Origin: CAZKBP01 sp964551015
GTDB lineage: Bacteria; Bacteroidota; Bacteroidia; Cytophagales; Microscillaceae
Assembly (NCBI GenBank): GCA_964551015.1
Contig: CAZKBP010000003.1
Span: forward strand, 124,001 to 188,000
Direction: 5' to 3'
DNA length: 64,000 bases
Shown piece after piece: positions 1-8,988 of the stretch. Made by a program: the position numbers and the translations under genes. Within the stretch, counting starts at the first letter, position 1, and each line of letters begins with the position of its first letter. The notes beneath the pieces were generated by a model. It was not told where the DNA came from. It was given only the letters and a program-made list of their open reading frames with translations, and made no database searches.

Positions 1-1
1 C

Positions 2-1312
2 CGGGTATTGTATTCTTGGAAGGTTCGTAATCTGGTGTCTATTGACCGGGAACCCTTTGCCCCTGACTGGCGCGAAACCGTACCCACGGTCTATTTAGCT
101 CCTTCTCGTTTCGAGGTAGAAGGCTATAAGGGCGAAATGAGCACTTGGGAAGAGTTTGGTAAATGGCGCTATCAACTTATTCAAGACCAAGACCAATTGC
201 CTCATTCTACCATTCAAAGAATGAAAGACTTGACCGCTGGTATTCAAGACCCTTTGGAGAAAATTCGTAAAATTTACGAATACCTGCAATCTAAGACTAG
301 ATATGTCAGTATTCAAGAAGGCATTGGAGGGTGGCAGCCTTTTCCAGCTAATTATGTGGATGAAAAAGGCTATGGCGACTGCAAAGCCTTATCAAATTAC
401 ACCAAGGCACTACTCAAGTCCGTAGATATTAAAGCCCATTACACGGTAGTAAAAGCTGGATCAGATGAGCTTCCTATTCTCTCCGATTTTCCCTCAAATC
501 AATTCAATCACGTGATCTTATGCGTGCCCTTGCCCCAAGATACTGTTTGGCTCGAATGTACCAGTCAGACCCAAGCTTTTGGTTACGTGAGTGATTTTAC
601 AGGAGATCGAGATGTGCTGCTGATTACTCCCGAAGGTGGAAAACTGGTGCATACCCCCGTGTACGGTCAGGATGATAACTTACAACACCGAGAAGCCACT
701 GTGAAAATCTTAGAAAGTGGTAATGCGGAGGCTCAAATCAAGACACGCTATCAAGCACTTCAAGAAAGAGGTAGAGGTGATTTGGTAGAAGCCTCTCAAG
801 AAGATCAGAAGAAATGGCTCTATCGTGCCTTGGACATTCCCAACTTCCAAATCGAGGACTTCAAACTGACCCGATATAAGGAAAGAATTCCTTACGTGGA
901 AGAAGAACTGTCGCTTACGATTCCTAAATGTGCTTCCAAAAGTGGCAGTCGACTCTTCCTGACGCCTAACCTCATGGAGCGTTGGGACTATGTGCCCGAG
1001 CGAAATGAAAACCGCAAGCTGGAGGTAGTTTTAGATGGTGATTATGACTTTAGCGATCGAGACGTGATTCGCTATGAATTGCCCGCAGGTTATGAAATCG
1101 AGTACCAGCCCGAACCCGTTGTGATTCAGAGTCCTTTTGGCGAATACAAAGCCTCTACCAGTTGGGAAGGAAATGTGCTGACCTACACCCGCGAGTGTAA
1201 GATGAACCGAGGACGCTTTGCCCCCTCGAGCTACGGTGATTTAGTTGAATTTTTCAAACAAATTGCCCAAGCTGATAAGGATAAGGTCGTTTTCGTACAA
1301 AAATCTAATTGA
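2..1312 (+). CDS. DUF3857/transglutaminase-like protein, C-terminal part (5' truncated by window edge)
   Basis: The frame is open to the left edge, so the N-terminus lies outside the window. What remains is the transglutaminase-like core and C-terminal beta region of a DUF3857-type protein. The core shows a putative nucleophile Cys in 'YGDCKALSNY', preceded by 'KTRYVSIQEGIGGWQPFPA', a hallmark of these Bacteroidota proteins, and a candidate catalytic His in 'NQFNHVILCV'. The C-terminal part ('RYELPAGYEIEYQPEPV') matches the usual DUF3857 tail. Family members are exported and are thought to be periplasmic or surface proteins; their substrate is unknown. The gene is followed directly by a strong terminator. 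The family call is secure and the function is not. Confidence 0.85.
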   Translation, partial: RVLYSWKVRNLVSIDREPFAPDWRETVPTVYLAPSRFEVEGYKGEMSTWEEFGKWRYQLIQDQDQLPHSTIQRMKDLTAGIQDPLEKIRKIYEYLQSKTRYVSIQEGIGGWQPFPANYVDEKGYGDCKALSNYTKALLKSVDIKAHYTVVKAGSDELPILSDFPSNQFNHVILCVPLPQDTVWLECTSQTQAFGYVSDFTGDRDVLLITPEGGKLVHTPVYGQDDNLQHREATVKILESGNAEAQIKTRYQALQERGRGDLVEASQEDQKKWLYRALDIPNFQIEDFKLTRYKERIPYVEEELSLTIPKCASKSGSRLFLTPNLMERWDYVPERNENRKLEVVLDGDYDFSDRDVIRYELPAGYEIEYQPEPVVIQSPFGEYKASTSWEGNVLTYTRECKMNRGRFAPSSYGDLVEFFKQIAQADKDKVVFVQKSN

Positions 1313-1323
1313 AATAAGCTAGG

Positions 1324-1362
1324 AACTCCCTGAAGGCCAGTAATGGTCAGGGAGTTTTTTTT
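1324..1362 (+). terminator. Rho-independent terminator after the DUF3857 gene
   Basis: Perfect 10-bp stem AACTCCCTGA/TCAGGGAGTT, extended by an inner CCA/TGG, followed by eight T residues. It starts 12 nt after the stop codon. Confidence 0.9.
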
Positions 1363-1663
1363 ATGGATAATTGAATATGAACCAGGCGCATTTTAAAAAA
1401 CTGCACCGCACCGTGAACAAATTAATTTTCAAAGATTCTTACCTATATTCAGGCAATCAGTTACCAATCAGCAGCAGACTCGAGATCAATATGCCCATCG
1501 TAGATACTTGGGCTCATCCCTATCTGTGGGAGTTTTTCAAGTAGTCCGTGGCAAAATATCAAACAAGTATTGTCCTAAAGAAAAAGCAGTAAGCGTAGTG
1601 GTTTTGCGGTACATGTATTTATCTTTGAATTCAAACTAAGAAAAGATTTAGAGAAAAAACAGC
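1363..1663. other. Intergenic region without a convincing gene
   Basis: About 300 nt between the terminator and the GT-C-like gene. A 54-codon frame at 1377-1544 has no ribosome binding site and no recognisable family, so it is not called. A TAnnTTTG element (TATCTTTG, 1620-1627) lies 37 nt before the next start and may be its -7 element, but no TTG lies at the right distance upstream. Confidence 0.4.
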
Positions 1664-3439
1664 ATGCTTGCTATTCTTCTAGTCTGGGCTTATATCACGT
1701 TTACGGCCTACGTGGCAGGTTACCTAGCCCTCAAAGTCGCCAGCTATTACTGGAAAAAAGGCAAAAATTTTTACAATTTCCCACTCATTATCCTCTGTGG
1801 CTTAGCTACGCTCTCGATGCTAGCCAACTACCTGTCGCTCTGGATGCCGATTCATCTAGAAGCTGGAATTTTGCTGTTGAGCTTCAGTGTGGGCACTCTC
1901 CTGATTTTCAGAAAAGAGATCACGCGTAAAATTTATCAATATTTTACTCACATCCACTGGCTGACATCGGGCTTGTGGATATGTATCCTGCTGTTCGCGG
2001 TTTTACAGTCCATACCGATTAGTTATAATACGCCTGACGAGGCAGGATACTATATTCAAACCTTACTCTGGATCGAGCGTTATCCCGCTATTCCGGGACT
2101 AGGAAACCTATCCGTTTGTTTTACCTACAATTCTTCTTGGCATACCCTAAGTTGTTTTTATCGCTTTGAGTACTTAGGCTTTCGGGATTTCAATGATCTA
2201 AATGGCTATCTATACGTGGTGGTAGGGCTGTATGCTTTGGAAGGCTTCGATGCAATCCTTCGTAAGCGAGCGGATTGGATAGATTTTGTAAAGATTAGCT
2301 ACTTAATACTGGCTTATTTTTTTCTCAGAGCCACGGTTCTTTCTATTTCGGCAGATGTGGCCGTTGCTTTTCACCTGTGGGTCATTCTTACGCTGGTACT
2401 AAGGCTGGCTTATCAGCGGAGTATCTCCGATAATCAAGAAGCTCACGAAGTGTATCTCTATCATTTGCTAGTTTTTATTCTCACCATAAAGCTCTCTGCG
2501 ATTACGATGTTCTTAGGAGTATTGATCTTTTGTGGACATTGGTTCTACAAAAAATGCTATTTTCGTCTCGCGTATGGCGGAGTGGTTTTGATTGTCTTTA
2601 TGTTTCCTTACCTGACCCGCAATGTTATAAGTTCAGGATATCTGCTGAGTCCCCTCACGCTGATTGATGTTTTTGAGGTAGATTGGAAGTTACCCAAAAA
2701 TTCAGGCTTGATTGGTCAGGATTACCTTTTATCCCCGTTTCTAACTGGTACAACCCACCATCGCAAATTAATAAAAGACGAAGAGGGGAGGGTCAAAGCC
2801 GATTCTTCATATATGTCATTTTGGGAATGGCTTATGGATGTACAGGAAAATTTGTATGGATTCTGGAAGTTGTGGGGACTGGGGGTATTAGGCTCTATAC
2901 CGTTTTGGTTATTGATTTCTTTCAATTATTTGCCCGGTGTGCGGCGAGGGGCAAAACCTTCTCTGTTTTTTTATATGTTGCTGGTTCTCCTATGGAGTAC
3001 TTATTTGCTTTGGGCAATTACGTTACCAAGCTGGCTTCACGGGGAAATTCGCTCTGGCTTGGGTATTAGCCTTTTTGGTATTAGTGCAGGTCTAGGTTGG
3101 CTCATCTGGAGGGTAAATGCCTACTTTAATCGAGTAACCCGTTGGGTTTGCCTAGCTCTTTGTATATTATTAATCATTAAAAAGCCATACAACATAGAGA
3201 ATAAAGCACAGATTTTTTCTCAAAATTTGTTACTACCACCCCACTATCCCGTCGCACCAACTCAGGCAATTTGGCTGGACGGTGTTCAGCTTAATCAAGT
3301 CATAGATCAAGATGACGTGCGTTGCTGGGGAGCAGATGTGCCCTGTGTGCCCTATCTATACGAAGGTTTGGAGTTGAGAGGGGAACAAATCGAGGAGGGC
3401 TTTCGAACTCGTCGCAAAAAGGCTCACAAGAACCTGTGA
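1664..3439 (+). CDS. Polytopic membrane protein, GT-C glycosyltransferase-like
   Basis: A 591-residue protein with about 12 hydrophobic segments from residue 1 onward. The first large loop carries 'NTPDEAGYYIQTLLWIE', followed by 'YNSSWHTLSCFY'. An acidic cluster after TM3-4 with a downstream 'SSWH' is the layout of GT-C-like integral membrane proteins (the LIC_10190-type group), which are thought to move sugars from lipid-linked donors. No specific substrate can be read. The C-terminal 60 residues are soluble and contain three Cys (around 'DDVRCWGADVPCVPY'). It stands alone between a terminator and yebC. It could also be a non-enzymatic paralogue; only the membrane topology is certain. Confidence 0.6.
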   Translation: MLAILLVWAYITFTAYVAGYLALKVASYYWKKGKNFYNFPLIILCGLATLSMLANYLSLWMPIHLEAGILLLSFSVGTLLIFRKEITRKIYQYFTHIHWLTSGLWICILLFAVLQSIPISYNTPDEAGYYIQTLLWIERYPAIPGLGNLSVCFTYNSSWHTLSCFYRFEYLGFRDFNDLNGYLYVVVGLYALEGFDAILRKRADWIDFVKISYLILAYFFLRATVLSISADVAVAFHLWVILTLVLRLAYQRSISDNQEAHEVYLYHLLVFILTIKLSAITMFLGVLIFCGHWFYKKCYFRLAYGGVVLIVFMFPYLTRNVISSGYLLSPLTLIDVFEVDWKLPKNSGLIGQDYLLSPFLTGTTHHRKLIKDEEGRVKADSSYMSFWEWLMDVQENLYGFWKLWGLGVLGSIPFWLLISFNYLPGVRRGAKPSLFFYMLLVLLWSTYLLWAITLPSWLHGEIRSGLGISLFGISAGLGWLIWRVNAYFNRVTRWVCLALCILLIIKKPYNIENKAQIFSQNLLLPPHYPVAPTQAIWLDGVQLNQVIDQDDVRCWGADVPCVPYLYEGLELRGEQIEEGFRTRRKKAHKNL

Positions 3440-3453
3440 ACCCGCGTATAAAC

Positions 3454-3484
3454 TTGCAGTTTTGAACGCAATGAAGTAATTTGC
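3454..3484 (+). promoter_or_regulatory. Candidate promoter of yebC
   Basis: TTG at 3454-3456, a 20-nt spacer, then TAATTTGC at 3477-3484, close to the Bacteroidota consensus TTG-N19-23-TAnnTTTG. It predicts a leader of about 65 nt. The -7 element is one base shorter than consensus. Confidence 0.45.
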
Positions 3485-3555
3485 ACCATGATTACAATCA
3501 ATACAAAACGTGTGATCACTTCCCTCTGTCTTATCAAGATTTAATTTAAAATTTT

Positions 3556-4299
3556 ATGGCCGGACATAGTAAATGGGCAAACATCAAGCATCGCAAGGGT
3601 GCTCAGGATGCCAAACGAGGAAAAATTTTTACCAAAATGATCAAAGAAATCATGGTCGCTGCTAAAACAGGCAACCCTGACCCGGATATGAACCCTCGCC
3701 TCCGACTAGCAATCCAAAATGCCAAATCAGCCAACGTACCCAAAGATAACATCGAGCGTGCCGTCAAAAAAGCCACTGGTGAAGAAGCCACCGATTATAT
3801 CGAGACCACTTACGAGGGTTATGCCCCCAATGGGGTGGCTGTTTTTGTAGAATGTGCTACCGATAATCTCAACCGTACCGTGTCTAGTGTACGCAGCATC
3901 TTTTCTAAAAACGGTGGAAACCTCGCCACCAATGGCTCCGTTGATTTCCTTTTCGAGACCAAGGGGGTTTTCTTTATCAAGAAACCCGAAGCCTTAGATA
4001 TGGAGGAGTTTGAACTGGAAATGATTGAGGCAGGTGCTGAATCTATTGAAACCGAAGAAGAATATATCACCGTCAGTACCGCTAAGGACGACTTTGGCAA
4101 TGTGCAAAAGAAACTAGACGAGATCAATCTAGAAACCGAAGATGCTGGGCTGCAAAAAATCCCCACTACCACGGTGAGCCTTGGCGATGAAGATTTTGTC
4201 CAAGTCATGAAGCTGATCGAGAAGCTAGAAGATGATGACGATGTCCAAAAAGTCTATCACAATCTCGAGGTTCAAGAATCACAAATGGACTTGGTTTAG
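3556..4299 (+). CDS. yebC: YebC/PmpR family protein (TACO1-like translation factor/regulator)
   Basis: A 247-residue, full-length YebC-family protein. The N-terminus 'MAGHSKWANIKHRKGAQDA' is nearly invariant in the family and fixes the start. It continues with the expected 'KMIKEIMVAAKTGNPDPDMN' and 'NIERAVKKATG'. The acidic C-terminal region includes 'KLEDDDDVQKVYHNLE', also typical. Family members act on transcription (PmpR) or on ribosomes stalled at proline-rich stretches (TACO1/YebC2); which applies here cannot be told from sequence. The gene is transcribed alone and converges with the terC-like gene. Confidence 0.97.
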   Translation: MAGHSKWANIKHRKGAQDAKRGKIFTKMIKEIMVAAKTGNPDPDMNPRLRLAIQNAKSANVPKDNIERAVKKATGEEATDYIETTYEGYAPNGVAVFVECATDNLNRTVSSVRSIFSKNGGNLATNGSVDFLFETKGVFFIKKPEALDMEEFELEMIEAGAESIETEEEYITVSTAKDDFGNVQKKLDEINLETEDAGLQKIPTTTVSLGDEDFVQVMKLIEKLEDDDDVQKVYHNLEVQESQMDLV

Positions 4300-4338
4300 A
4301 TAGAAATGGCAAATTAGGAATTACTTTTAATTAGATTA

Positions 4339-4400
4339 TAAAAAGATAAAAGAGTGGAGGTCTCGGCGAATAGCAGGGTTCTTTCACTCTTTCATTTTTT
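4339..4400. terminator. Probable bidirectional terminator between yebC and the terC-like gene
   Basis: AAAGAGTG (4349-4356) pairs with CACTCTTT (4385-4392). The stem extends outward with one mismatch and is flanked by an A-rich 5' side and a T-rich 3' side (4394-4400), so it can work in both directions between convergent genes. The loop is long (28 nt), which lowers confidence. A second inverted repeat, GAGGTCT/AGACCTC (4357-4363/4422-4428), overlaps it and reaches into the end of the terC-like gene. Confidence 0.5.
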
Positions 4401-4419
4401 AATTCTTTCAGTCTTTCAC

Positions 4420-5499
4420 TCAGACCTCAACGGGTTCTTCTACCCGAGGCTCTTTCTTAGGATAAAGCAAAGAGGCTACAATACTAACCGCGAGGATAAC
4501 CAGAATAATATAAAGAGAATATTGATTCTTGAAGCAGATGCTTTTGAGCCAGTCGTTGGCAATCATCTTAAAACCAATAAAAATAAGCAACGCCGCCAAT
4601 CCTGCCTTGAGATAGTGGAAAAGGTGCATAATATTAGACAAGAAGAAAAACATAGAGCGCAAGCCCATGATCGCGAAAATATTGGAAAAAAACACGATGT
4701 AAGGATCGCGTGTTACCCCAAATACAGCCGGCACAGAGTCTACAGCGAAGAGCAAATCTGTAAACTCGATAATTAACACCACTACGAAAAGGGGCGTAAT
4801 CATCAGCATTCCCTTACGACGTACAAAGAAACGATCATTTACATAACGAGGAAAAACCGAAAAATATCTAGAGGCTAGCTTGACTACTGGGTGCTTGACC
4901 GGATCAATCTTGTCTTCTTCATTTTGAAAAAACATCTTGAGCCCTGAATAAATCAACAACCCTCCGAAGATGTACAGTATCCAGTGAAAACGCTGGATCA
5001 AGGCCGCCCCCAGAAAGATAAAGACAAAGCGCATAATCACCGCGCCCAAGATACCCCATAAAAGTACTTTCTTGTGATAACTCTCCCGCACCCCGAAGGA
5101 GGCAAAAATCAAAATAATCACGAAAATGTTATCTACCGAAAGAGAATACTCCAAAAGCCAACCCGTAATAAACTCGAGCGCCATGTTATTGCGATAACTC
5201 TGTAAGCTTTTGTCGTAATTATCAGGAGAGAGATACTGTAGTTCAGAGCGGTTGTCTACGTATTTGTCAACAATTTGCGTGAGATCGTCGTAGTTTTCAA
5301 TGCCGTGGATGAGATGCCCGTAGCTTTTGATCAAAAAATAAAAAATGATAGCCATCCCCACCCAGACCATACTCCAGGTAGCCGCTTCTTTGAAGGAGAC
5401 CACATGACTCTTGCGATTAAAGACTCCTAGATCCAGCAGCAGCATACCCACTATGAAGCCCAGAAATGCTACGAAAAATAATAGTTCGTTCGGATTCAT
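4420..5499 (-). CDS. TerC/Alx family integral membrane protein
   Basis: A 359-residue protein with about nine membrane segments. The two TerC signatures are present: 'GWLLEYSLSVDNIFVIILIF' and 'EFTDLLFAVDSVPAVFGVTR', each with Asp/Glu residues in the membrane, followed by 'IVFFSNIFAIMGLRSMFFFL'. The family covers Alx/MeeF-type Mn2+ exporters and tellurite-resistance TerC; a role in metal efflux at the inner membrane is likely by family. An insert of about 45 residues after the third segment ('YDDLTQIVDKYVDNRSELQY') is soluble and polar. The gene is isolated, not in a ter operon, so metal homeostasis is more likely than tellurite resistance. No yybP-ykoY riboswitch-like leader was recognised upstream. 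Confidence 0.93.
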   Translation of the reverse strand: MNPNELLFFVAFLGFIVGMLLLDLGVFNRKSHVVSFKEAATWSMVWVGMAIIFYFLIKSYGHLIHGIENYDDLTQIVDKYVDNRSELQYLSPDNYDKSLQSYRNNMALEFITGWLLEYSLSVDNIFVIILIFASFGVRESYHKKVLLWGILGAVIMRFVFIFLGAALIQRFHWILYIFGGLLIYSGLKMFFQNEEDKIDPVKHPVVKLASRYFSVFPRYVNDRFFVRRKGMLMITPLFVVVLIIEFTDLLFAVDSVPAVFGVTRDPYIVFFSNIFAIMGLRSMFFFLSNIMHLFHYLKAGLAALLIFIGFKMIANDWLKSICFKNQYSLYIILVILAVSIVASLLYPKKEPRVEEPVEV

Positions 5500-6093
5500 A
5501 TAATATAGACCGTTGGCTTTTAATCAACAAACTTTATTCCAAGGAAGGTATTTTGGAAATGGAAATGAGTCTGAAGTTCCTGAGGGGGTAGCCAAAAGGA
5601 TAACATGGGATGTAAGCAGATGAGAATTTGTTTCATAAATATTATATCAGAATGTTCTTCTTTTAAGATCAGTCGGTTAGCTCGTGCGTTCCAACGTATG
5701 GCATCCGGCTTGATGACAAGTGATTGCCTATTTGTTACCGATGAGTCAACTTAACAAATATTATACGCTTTCTGGCTTTGATTTGTTTTTTATTAGAAAA
5801 AGCATTTAAAAAATTATCTTGATACTATCCACTCGCCTTAATTGAAGCTCCACCAAGGCTTTATAACCGCAAAGCTGGCTAGGGGCACTTAGAATTATCC
5901 TCAGTGCGCGTAAGCACATTTTAAAAATCTCGAAAAAATGAACAAATCAAACCCTCGTAATATCTACTGCTTTTCTAGTAAATAGCTTACATATCCTCAC
6001 AAAGCCAAGGAATAAAGCGGAAAGCAATAGCGTTATTCTAATTTTTTTAATAAACTTGCAGCCAAAGTTTAATTCTACAGCCAATACGATTCC
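5500..6093. other. Intergenic region between divergent terC-like and PiT-like genes
   Basis: About 590 nt with no credible coding region on either strand and no tRNA fold. A frame at 5947-6165 on the minus strand overlaps the start of the PiT-like gene and has no family features. It must hold the two divergent promoters. TAAACTTG near 6052 is one mismatch from a -7 element, but no clear -33 box accompanies it. Possibly an eroded gene; nothing further can be supported. Confidence 0.4.
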
Positions 6094-7095
6094 ATGGAAC
6101 AAGTTTTTATGATAGTAGGCTTCCTCTTTGCGGCCTACGCTGTTGTGGGAAACGATGCCATCCAAACTTTGGGAACTTTCTTAAGTTCTAACGGTAAACG
6201 CCCTTGGTGGGTACTTTGGCTTTATGCCTCTGGAATTGCATTGGCAGTATTGGCTTACGGATGGGCTACAGAAGGGGGAGATGTTTCTTACGGGCGTTTG
6301 GAGAAAGTGCCTGTTCCCGAGGTGCTAGAGTGGTGGTTTGTCTTGCCTCCCTTGGTATTATTAATCATCACCCGATACGGGATTCCAGTGAGTACTACTT
6401 TCCTCATCCTGAGTGTTTTTTCACTAGCGGATTCCGAAGGGTTAAGTGCGCTTGAGATCGTCCAGGGCGTCTTTTCTACGGATGCTTTTATTGGCAAAAT
6501 GCTTTTGAAGTCCGTCTCTGGTTATATTGTCGCGTTTCTAGCGGCTTTTCTTATCTACCTGCTCATTTCTCGGCTGATAGAAAGGTACTTCATTGATACC
6601 TACAAAGGAGAGCTACCCGGCATAGGTTGGGTGGCACTGCAATGGATTTCCACGGGCTTCTTATGGAGTCAATGGCTTATTCAAGATATGGCCAATATCT
6701 TCGTTTACCTGCCTCGTCCTCTCAATTTTTCTTATTTTCTTTTCTCCGCCGTGGTGTTTGTGGCGCTACAGGGCTTTATCTTCTACAACCGTGGGGGCGA
6801 AATCCAGAAAATCGTTACCACCAAGACCAACACGACCGATATTCGCTCGGCTACCATCGTAGATTTTATCTATGGAATCATTCTTTTGATCTTCAAAGAG
6901 TGGAGCAAAATCCCTATGAGTACCACCTGGGTCTTTGTCGGATTATTGGCTGGTCGTGAATTTTCTATCAATCTTTTATTGCGTCGCCAGAGTATCTCCG
7001 CCGTGGCACGAGTGGTTACCTCCGATTTTATCAAAATTATGATTGGACTAGCCGTGAGTATCCTATTGATGGTCTTGATTAGCTTTTTGCGCTAG
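6094..7095 (+). CDS. PiT-like inorganic phosphate permease
   Basis: A 333-residue protein with about nine membrane segments. The inverted PiT signature is recognisable twice: 'VVGNDAIQTLGTFLSS' near the N-terminus (for GxNDxxxxxG) and 'IPMSTTWVFVGLLAGRE' near residue 285, plus 'GIPVSTTFLIL' in the first half. This is the repeat structure of the PiT/PHO-4 family, which imports phosphate with H+ or Na+. The N-terminal motif is divergent from the usual GANDxANA, so the ion could differ. No PhoU-like partner gene is adjacent. The last 33 nt overlap the end of the convergent DPBB gene. Confidence 0.8.
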   Translation: MEQVFMIVGFLFAAYAVVGNDAIQTLGTFLSSNGKRPWWVLWLYASGIALAVLAYGWATEGGDVSYGRLEKVPVPEVLEWWFVLPPLVLLIITRYGIPVSTTFLILSVFSLADSEGLSALEIVQGVFSTDAFIGKMLLKSVSGYIVAFLAAFLIYLLISRLIERYFIDTYKGELPGIGWVALQWISTGFLWSQWLIQDMANIFVYLPRPLNFSYFLFSAVVFVALQGFIFYNRGGEIQKIVTTKTNTTDIRSATIVDFIYGIILLIFKEWSKIPMSTTWVFVGLLAGREFSINLLLRRQSISAVARVVTSDFIKIMIGLAVSILLMVLISFLR

Positions 7096-7692
7096 TCTTT
7101 GGCGGTAAAGCCAGATGATGATGACTAGCCCCACTAGGCATCCAATGCTCAGGAAAATGCTGAGTAATCGGTAAAAGGCAAGCTGTCTTTTTGACTTTTC
7201 CAGTTCATTTGCCACACGCTTGCGTGCTTGCAAGAGCGCAATATTTTGTTCTTCTGCTTGATTAATCTTGATCTGTTTCTTCTGTAGCTCTAAATAAGCT
7301 TCCGCTAGTTCGTTTGACCAATTGGGCGTATAAGAAATGCTAACCCTAAACACGTCTGCTCGCTCGAGTCCTAATTGGGCAAAGGCTTTTTTAGAAAGAT
7401 CAATCACGCTTCCTTCCAACCTTGATTTCCCGACGGTTTTGACCATCACGAAAGTGTTATTTTTAGGATTTTCCACTCGAATGTAGGTGCCTACTTCTAA
7501 AGAAGGATGAAGCGCCACAAATTCGTCTTCGGGCAAATCTTCACGGGAACGTGCCGTACCTAGCTCGACAACTCTATAACGGTTGGTGAGGCTATCATAA
7601 ACGACCTGACCTCCCAAGCTTTGAGCTGGCAAATCCATCACGATGCCTAGCGAGATAATATTTATACAGGCAATCAAAAATTTTCTCATCAT
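7063..7692 (-). CDS. Exported DPBB (RlpA-like) domain protein with C-terminal membrane anchor
   Basis: A 209-residue protein. The signal peptide is residues 1-23 (ends 'DLPAQS'). A double-psi beta-barrel-like segment covers about 45-125 and includes 'GTYIRVENPKNNTFVMVKTV' and 'SVIDLSKKAFAQLGL', the core of RlpA-like domains. The usual RlpA catalytic His/Asp pattern is not evident. A coiled-coil stretch (135-170) and one membrane helix ('LLSIFLSIGCLVGLVIIIWL') follow, ending in a basic tail. By family it may bind or act on peptidoglycan glycan strands; the predicted layout is a periplasmic barrel held to the membrane by a stalk. Its stop codon lies inside the PiT-like gene (33-nt tail-to-tail overlap). 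Confidence 0.75.
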   Translation of the reverse strand: MMRKFLIACINIISLGIVMDLPAQSLGGQVVYDSLTNRYRVVELGTARSREDLPEDEFVALHPSLEVGTYIRVENPKNNTFVMVKTVGKSRLEGSVIDLSKKAFAQLGLERADVFRVSISYTPNWSNELAEAYLELQKKQIKINQAEEQNIALLQARKRVANELEKSKRQLAFYRLLSIFLSIGCLVGLVIIIWLYRQRLAQKANQDHQ

Positions 7693-7797
7693 CTAAATAA
7701 CAGCAACAAAAAAGCAAGAAGGTTTTCAAAGCCCAAATTTTTTTGGTTCTTTTCGATAAGATTCTTTTATTTCAATTCTCAATAAAAAATATTCTAT

Positions 7798-8805
7798 ATG
7801 AAATCAGTTGTATTGCAAGAAGATCCCCAAGCAAAACTAGTAGTCAAAGATAGCCCCATCCCCGAGCTGAAAGCAGGCGAAGCCTTGGTGAAGATAAAAG
7901 CCGCCGCCCTCAACCACCGCGACCAATGGTGTCGCGTGGGGATGTACCCGGGTTTACGCTATCCTTCTATTTTAGGTTCGGATGGTTGTGGCGTAGTAGA
8001 GAAGGTACAAGATAGCCAAGATGAGGCTTGGGTCGGTCAGGAAGTCATCATGAACCCTAATGTCAACTGGGGAGACAGCCCTGCACATCAATCTGCCCAA
8101 TATACCATCTTAGGAATGCCTACCAATGGCACCATGGCCGAATATTTAGCCATTCCTGTGCATCGTTTACACCAGAAACCAGCGCATTTGAGTGCCGAAG
8201 CTGCCGCTGCTCTTCCCCTAGCCGGACTCACGGCCTACCGAGTCGCTTTCTACAAAGGAGAAATCAGTGAAGGCTACGATGTACTCATCACGGGGATTGG
8301 CGGAGGAGTAGCCCTCTTTGCCTTGCAATTCGCCCTGGCAGCGGGCGCCCAAGTCGTGGTCACCTCAGGAAGCGAAGAGAAAATAGAAAAAGCCAAAGAA
8401 ATCGGAGCCAGTCAGGGTGTGAATTATAAAGAAGAAAAATGGTACAAAGCCTTACAAAAAGAATATCCCAATGGTTTTCAGACCATTATCGATAGTGCAG
8501 GAGGGCAGGATTTTGGTGAAGTAGCCAAGATGATCGGCCCCGCGGGAAATATGGTGGTTTATGGAACCACGGCGGGGCAACCTTCGCCCATCAATCTCCC
8601 TCGACTTTTCTTCTCTCAAGGTGCCATCAAAGGCAGTACCATGGGCAATGACCAAGAGTTTAAGGACATGGTGGAGTTTGTGGCTAAACACAAAATTGAA
8701 CCCATCGTGAGTTCAGTGCGCCCGATAGATGAGGCCGTTTCTGCCTTTGACGAAATGGACGCCGGCAAGCAGTTTGGTAAGCTAGTACTTCGTATCAGTG
8801 AGTAA
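7798..8805 (+). CDS. MDR-family zinc-type alcohol dehydrogenase/quinone oxidoreductase
   Basis: A 335-residue medium-chain dehydrogenase/reductase. The N-terminal GroES-like catalytic domain contains 'AAALNHRDQWCRVGMYPG' and 'GSDGCGVVE'. The Rossmann domain begins around residue 155, with 'VLITGIGGGVALFALQFA' as the dinucleotide-binding glycine motif. The four-Cys structural zinc loop of true zinc ADHs is absent, which points to a zinc-independent enoyl/quinone reductase-like or YogA-type member. It probably uses NAD(P)H; the substrate is unknown. It is single-gene, closed by its own terminator. Confidence 0.9.
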   Translation: MKSVVLQEDPQAKLVVKDSPIPELKAGEALVKIKAAALNHRDQWCRVGMYPGLRYPSILGSDGCGVVEKVQDSQDEAWVGQEVIMNPNVNWGDSPAHQSAQYTILGMPTNGTMAEYLAIPVHRLHQKPAHLSAEAAAALPLAGLTAYRVAFYKGEISEGYDVLITGIGGGVALFALQFALAAGAQVVVTSGSEEKIEKAKEIGASQGVNYKEEKWYKALQKEYPNGFQTIIDSAGGQDFGEVAKMIGPAGNMVVYGTTAGQPSPINLPRLFFSQGAIKGSTMGNDQEFKDMVEFVAKHKIEPIVSSVRPIDEAVSAFDEMDAGKQFGKLVLRISE

Positions 8806-8829
8806 AATCAGCGCCACCAAACTTTTCGC

Positions 8830-8868
8830 AAGAACTGTCGTATTGTAAAAGGCAGTTCTTTTTCTTTT
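8830..8868 (+). terminator. Rho-independent terminator after the MDR oxidoreductase
   Basis: AAGAACTG (8830-8837) pairs with CAGTTCTT (8853-8860), followed by a T-rich stretch. It lies 25 nt past the stop codon. Confidence 0.85.
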
Positions 8869-8988
8869 GGTAAGAATAAACCGCCATTGCCTCCACCTTC
8901 AACTAGGCATTTATCTCTCAATCTCACTTAATTTTATCATTAGCAAAGCTTTGCTAATAGATCATCTATTTTCTAAAAAAAAACAATT

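Noticed and set aside
1377..1544. 54-codon frame in the first intergenic region
   Set aside because: No ribosome binding site, no known family and no coding-like codon pattern.
5640..5760. tRNA-like stretch ('CAGTCGGTTAGCTCG') in the terC upstream region
   Set aside because: It contains a D-arm-like word, but no acceptor or T-arm can be formed.
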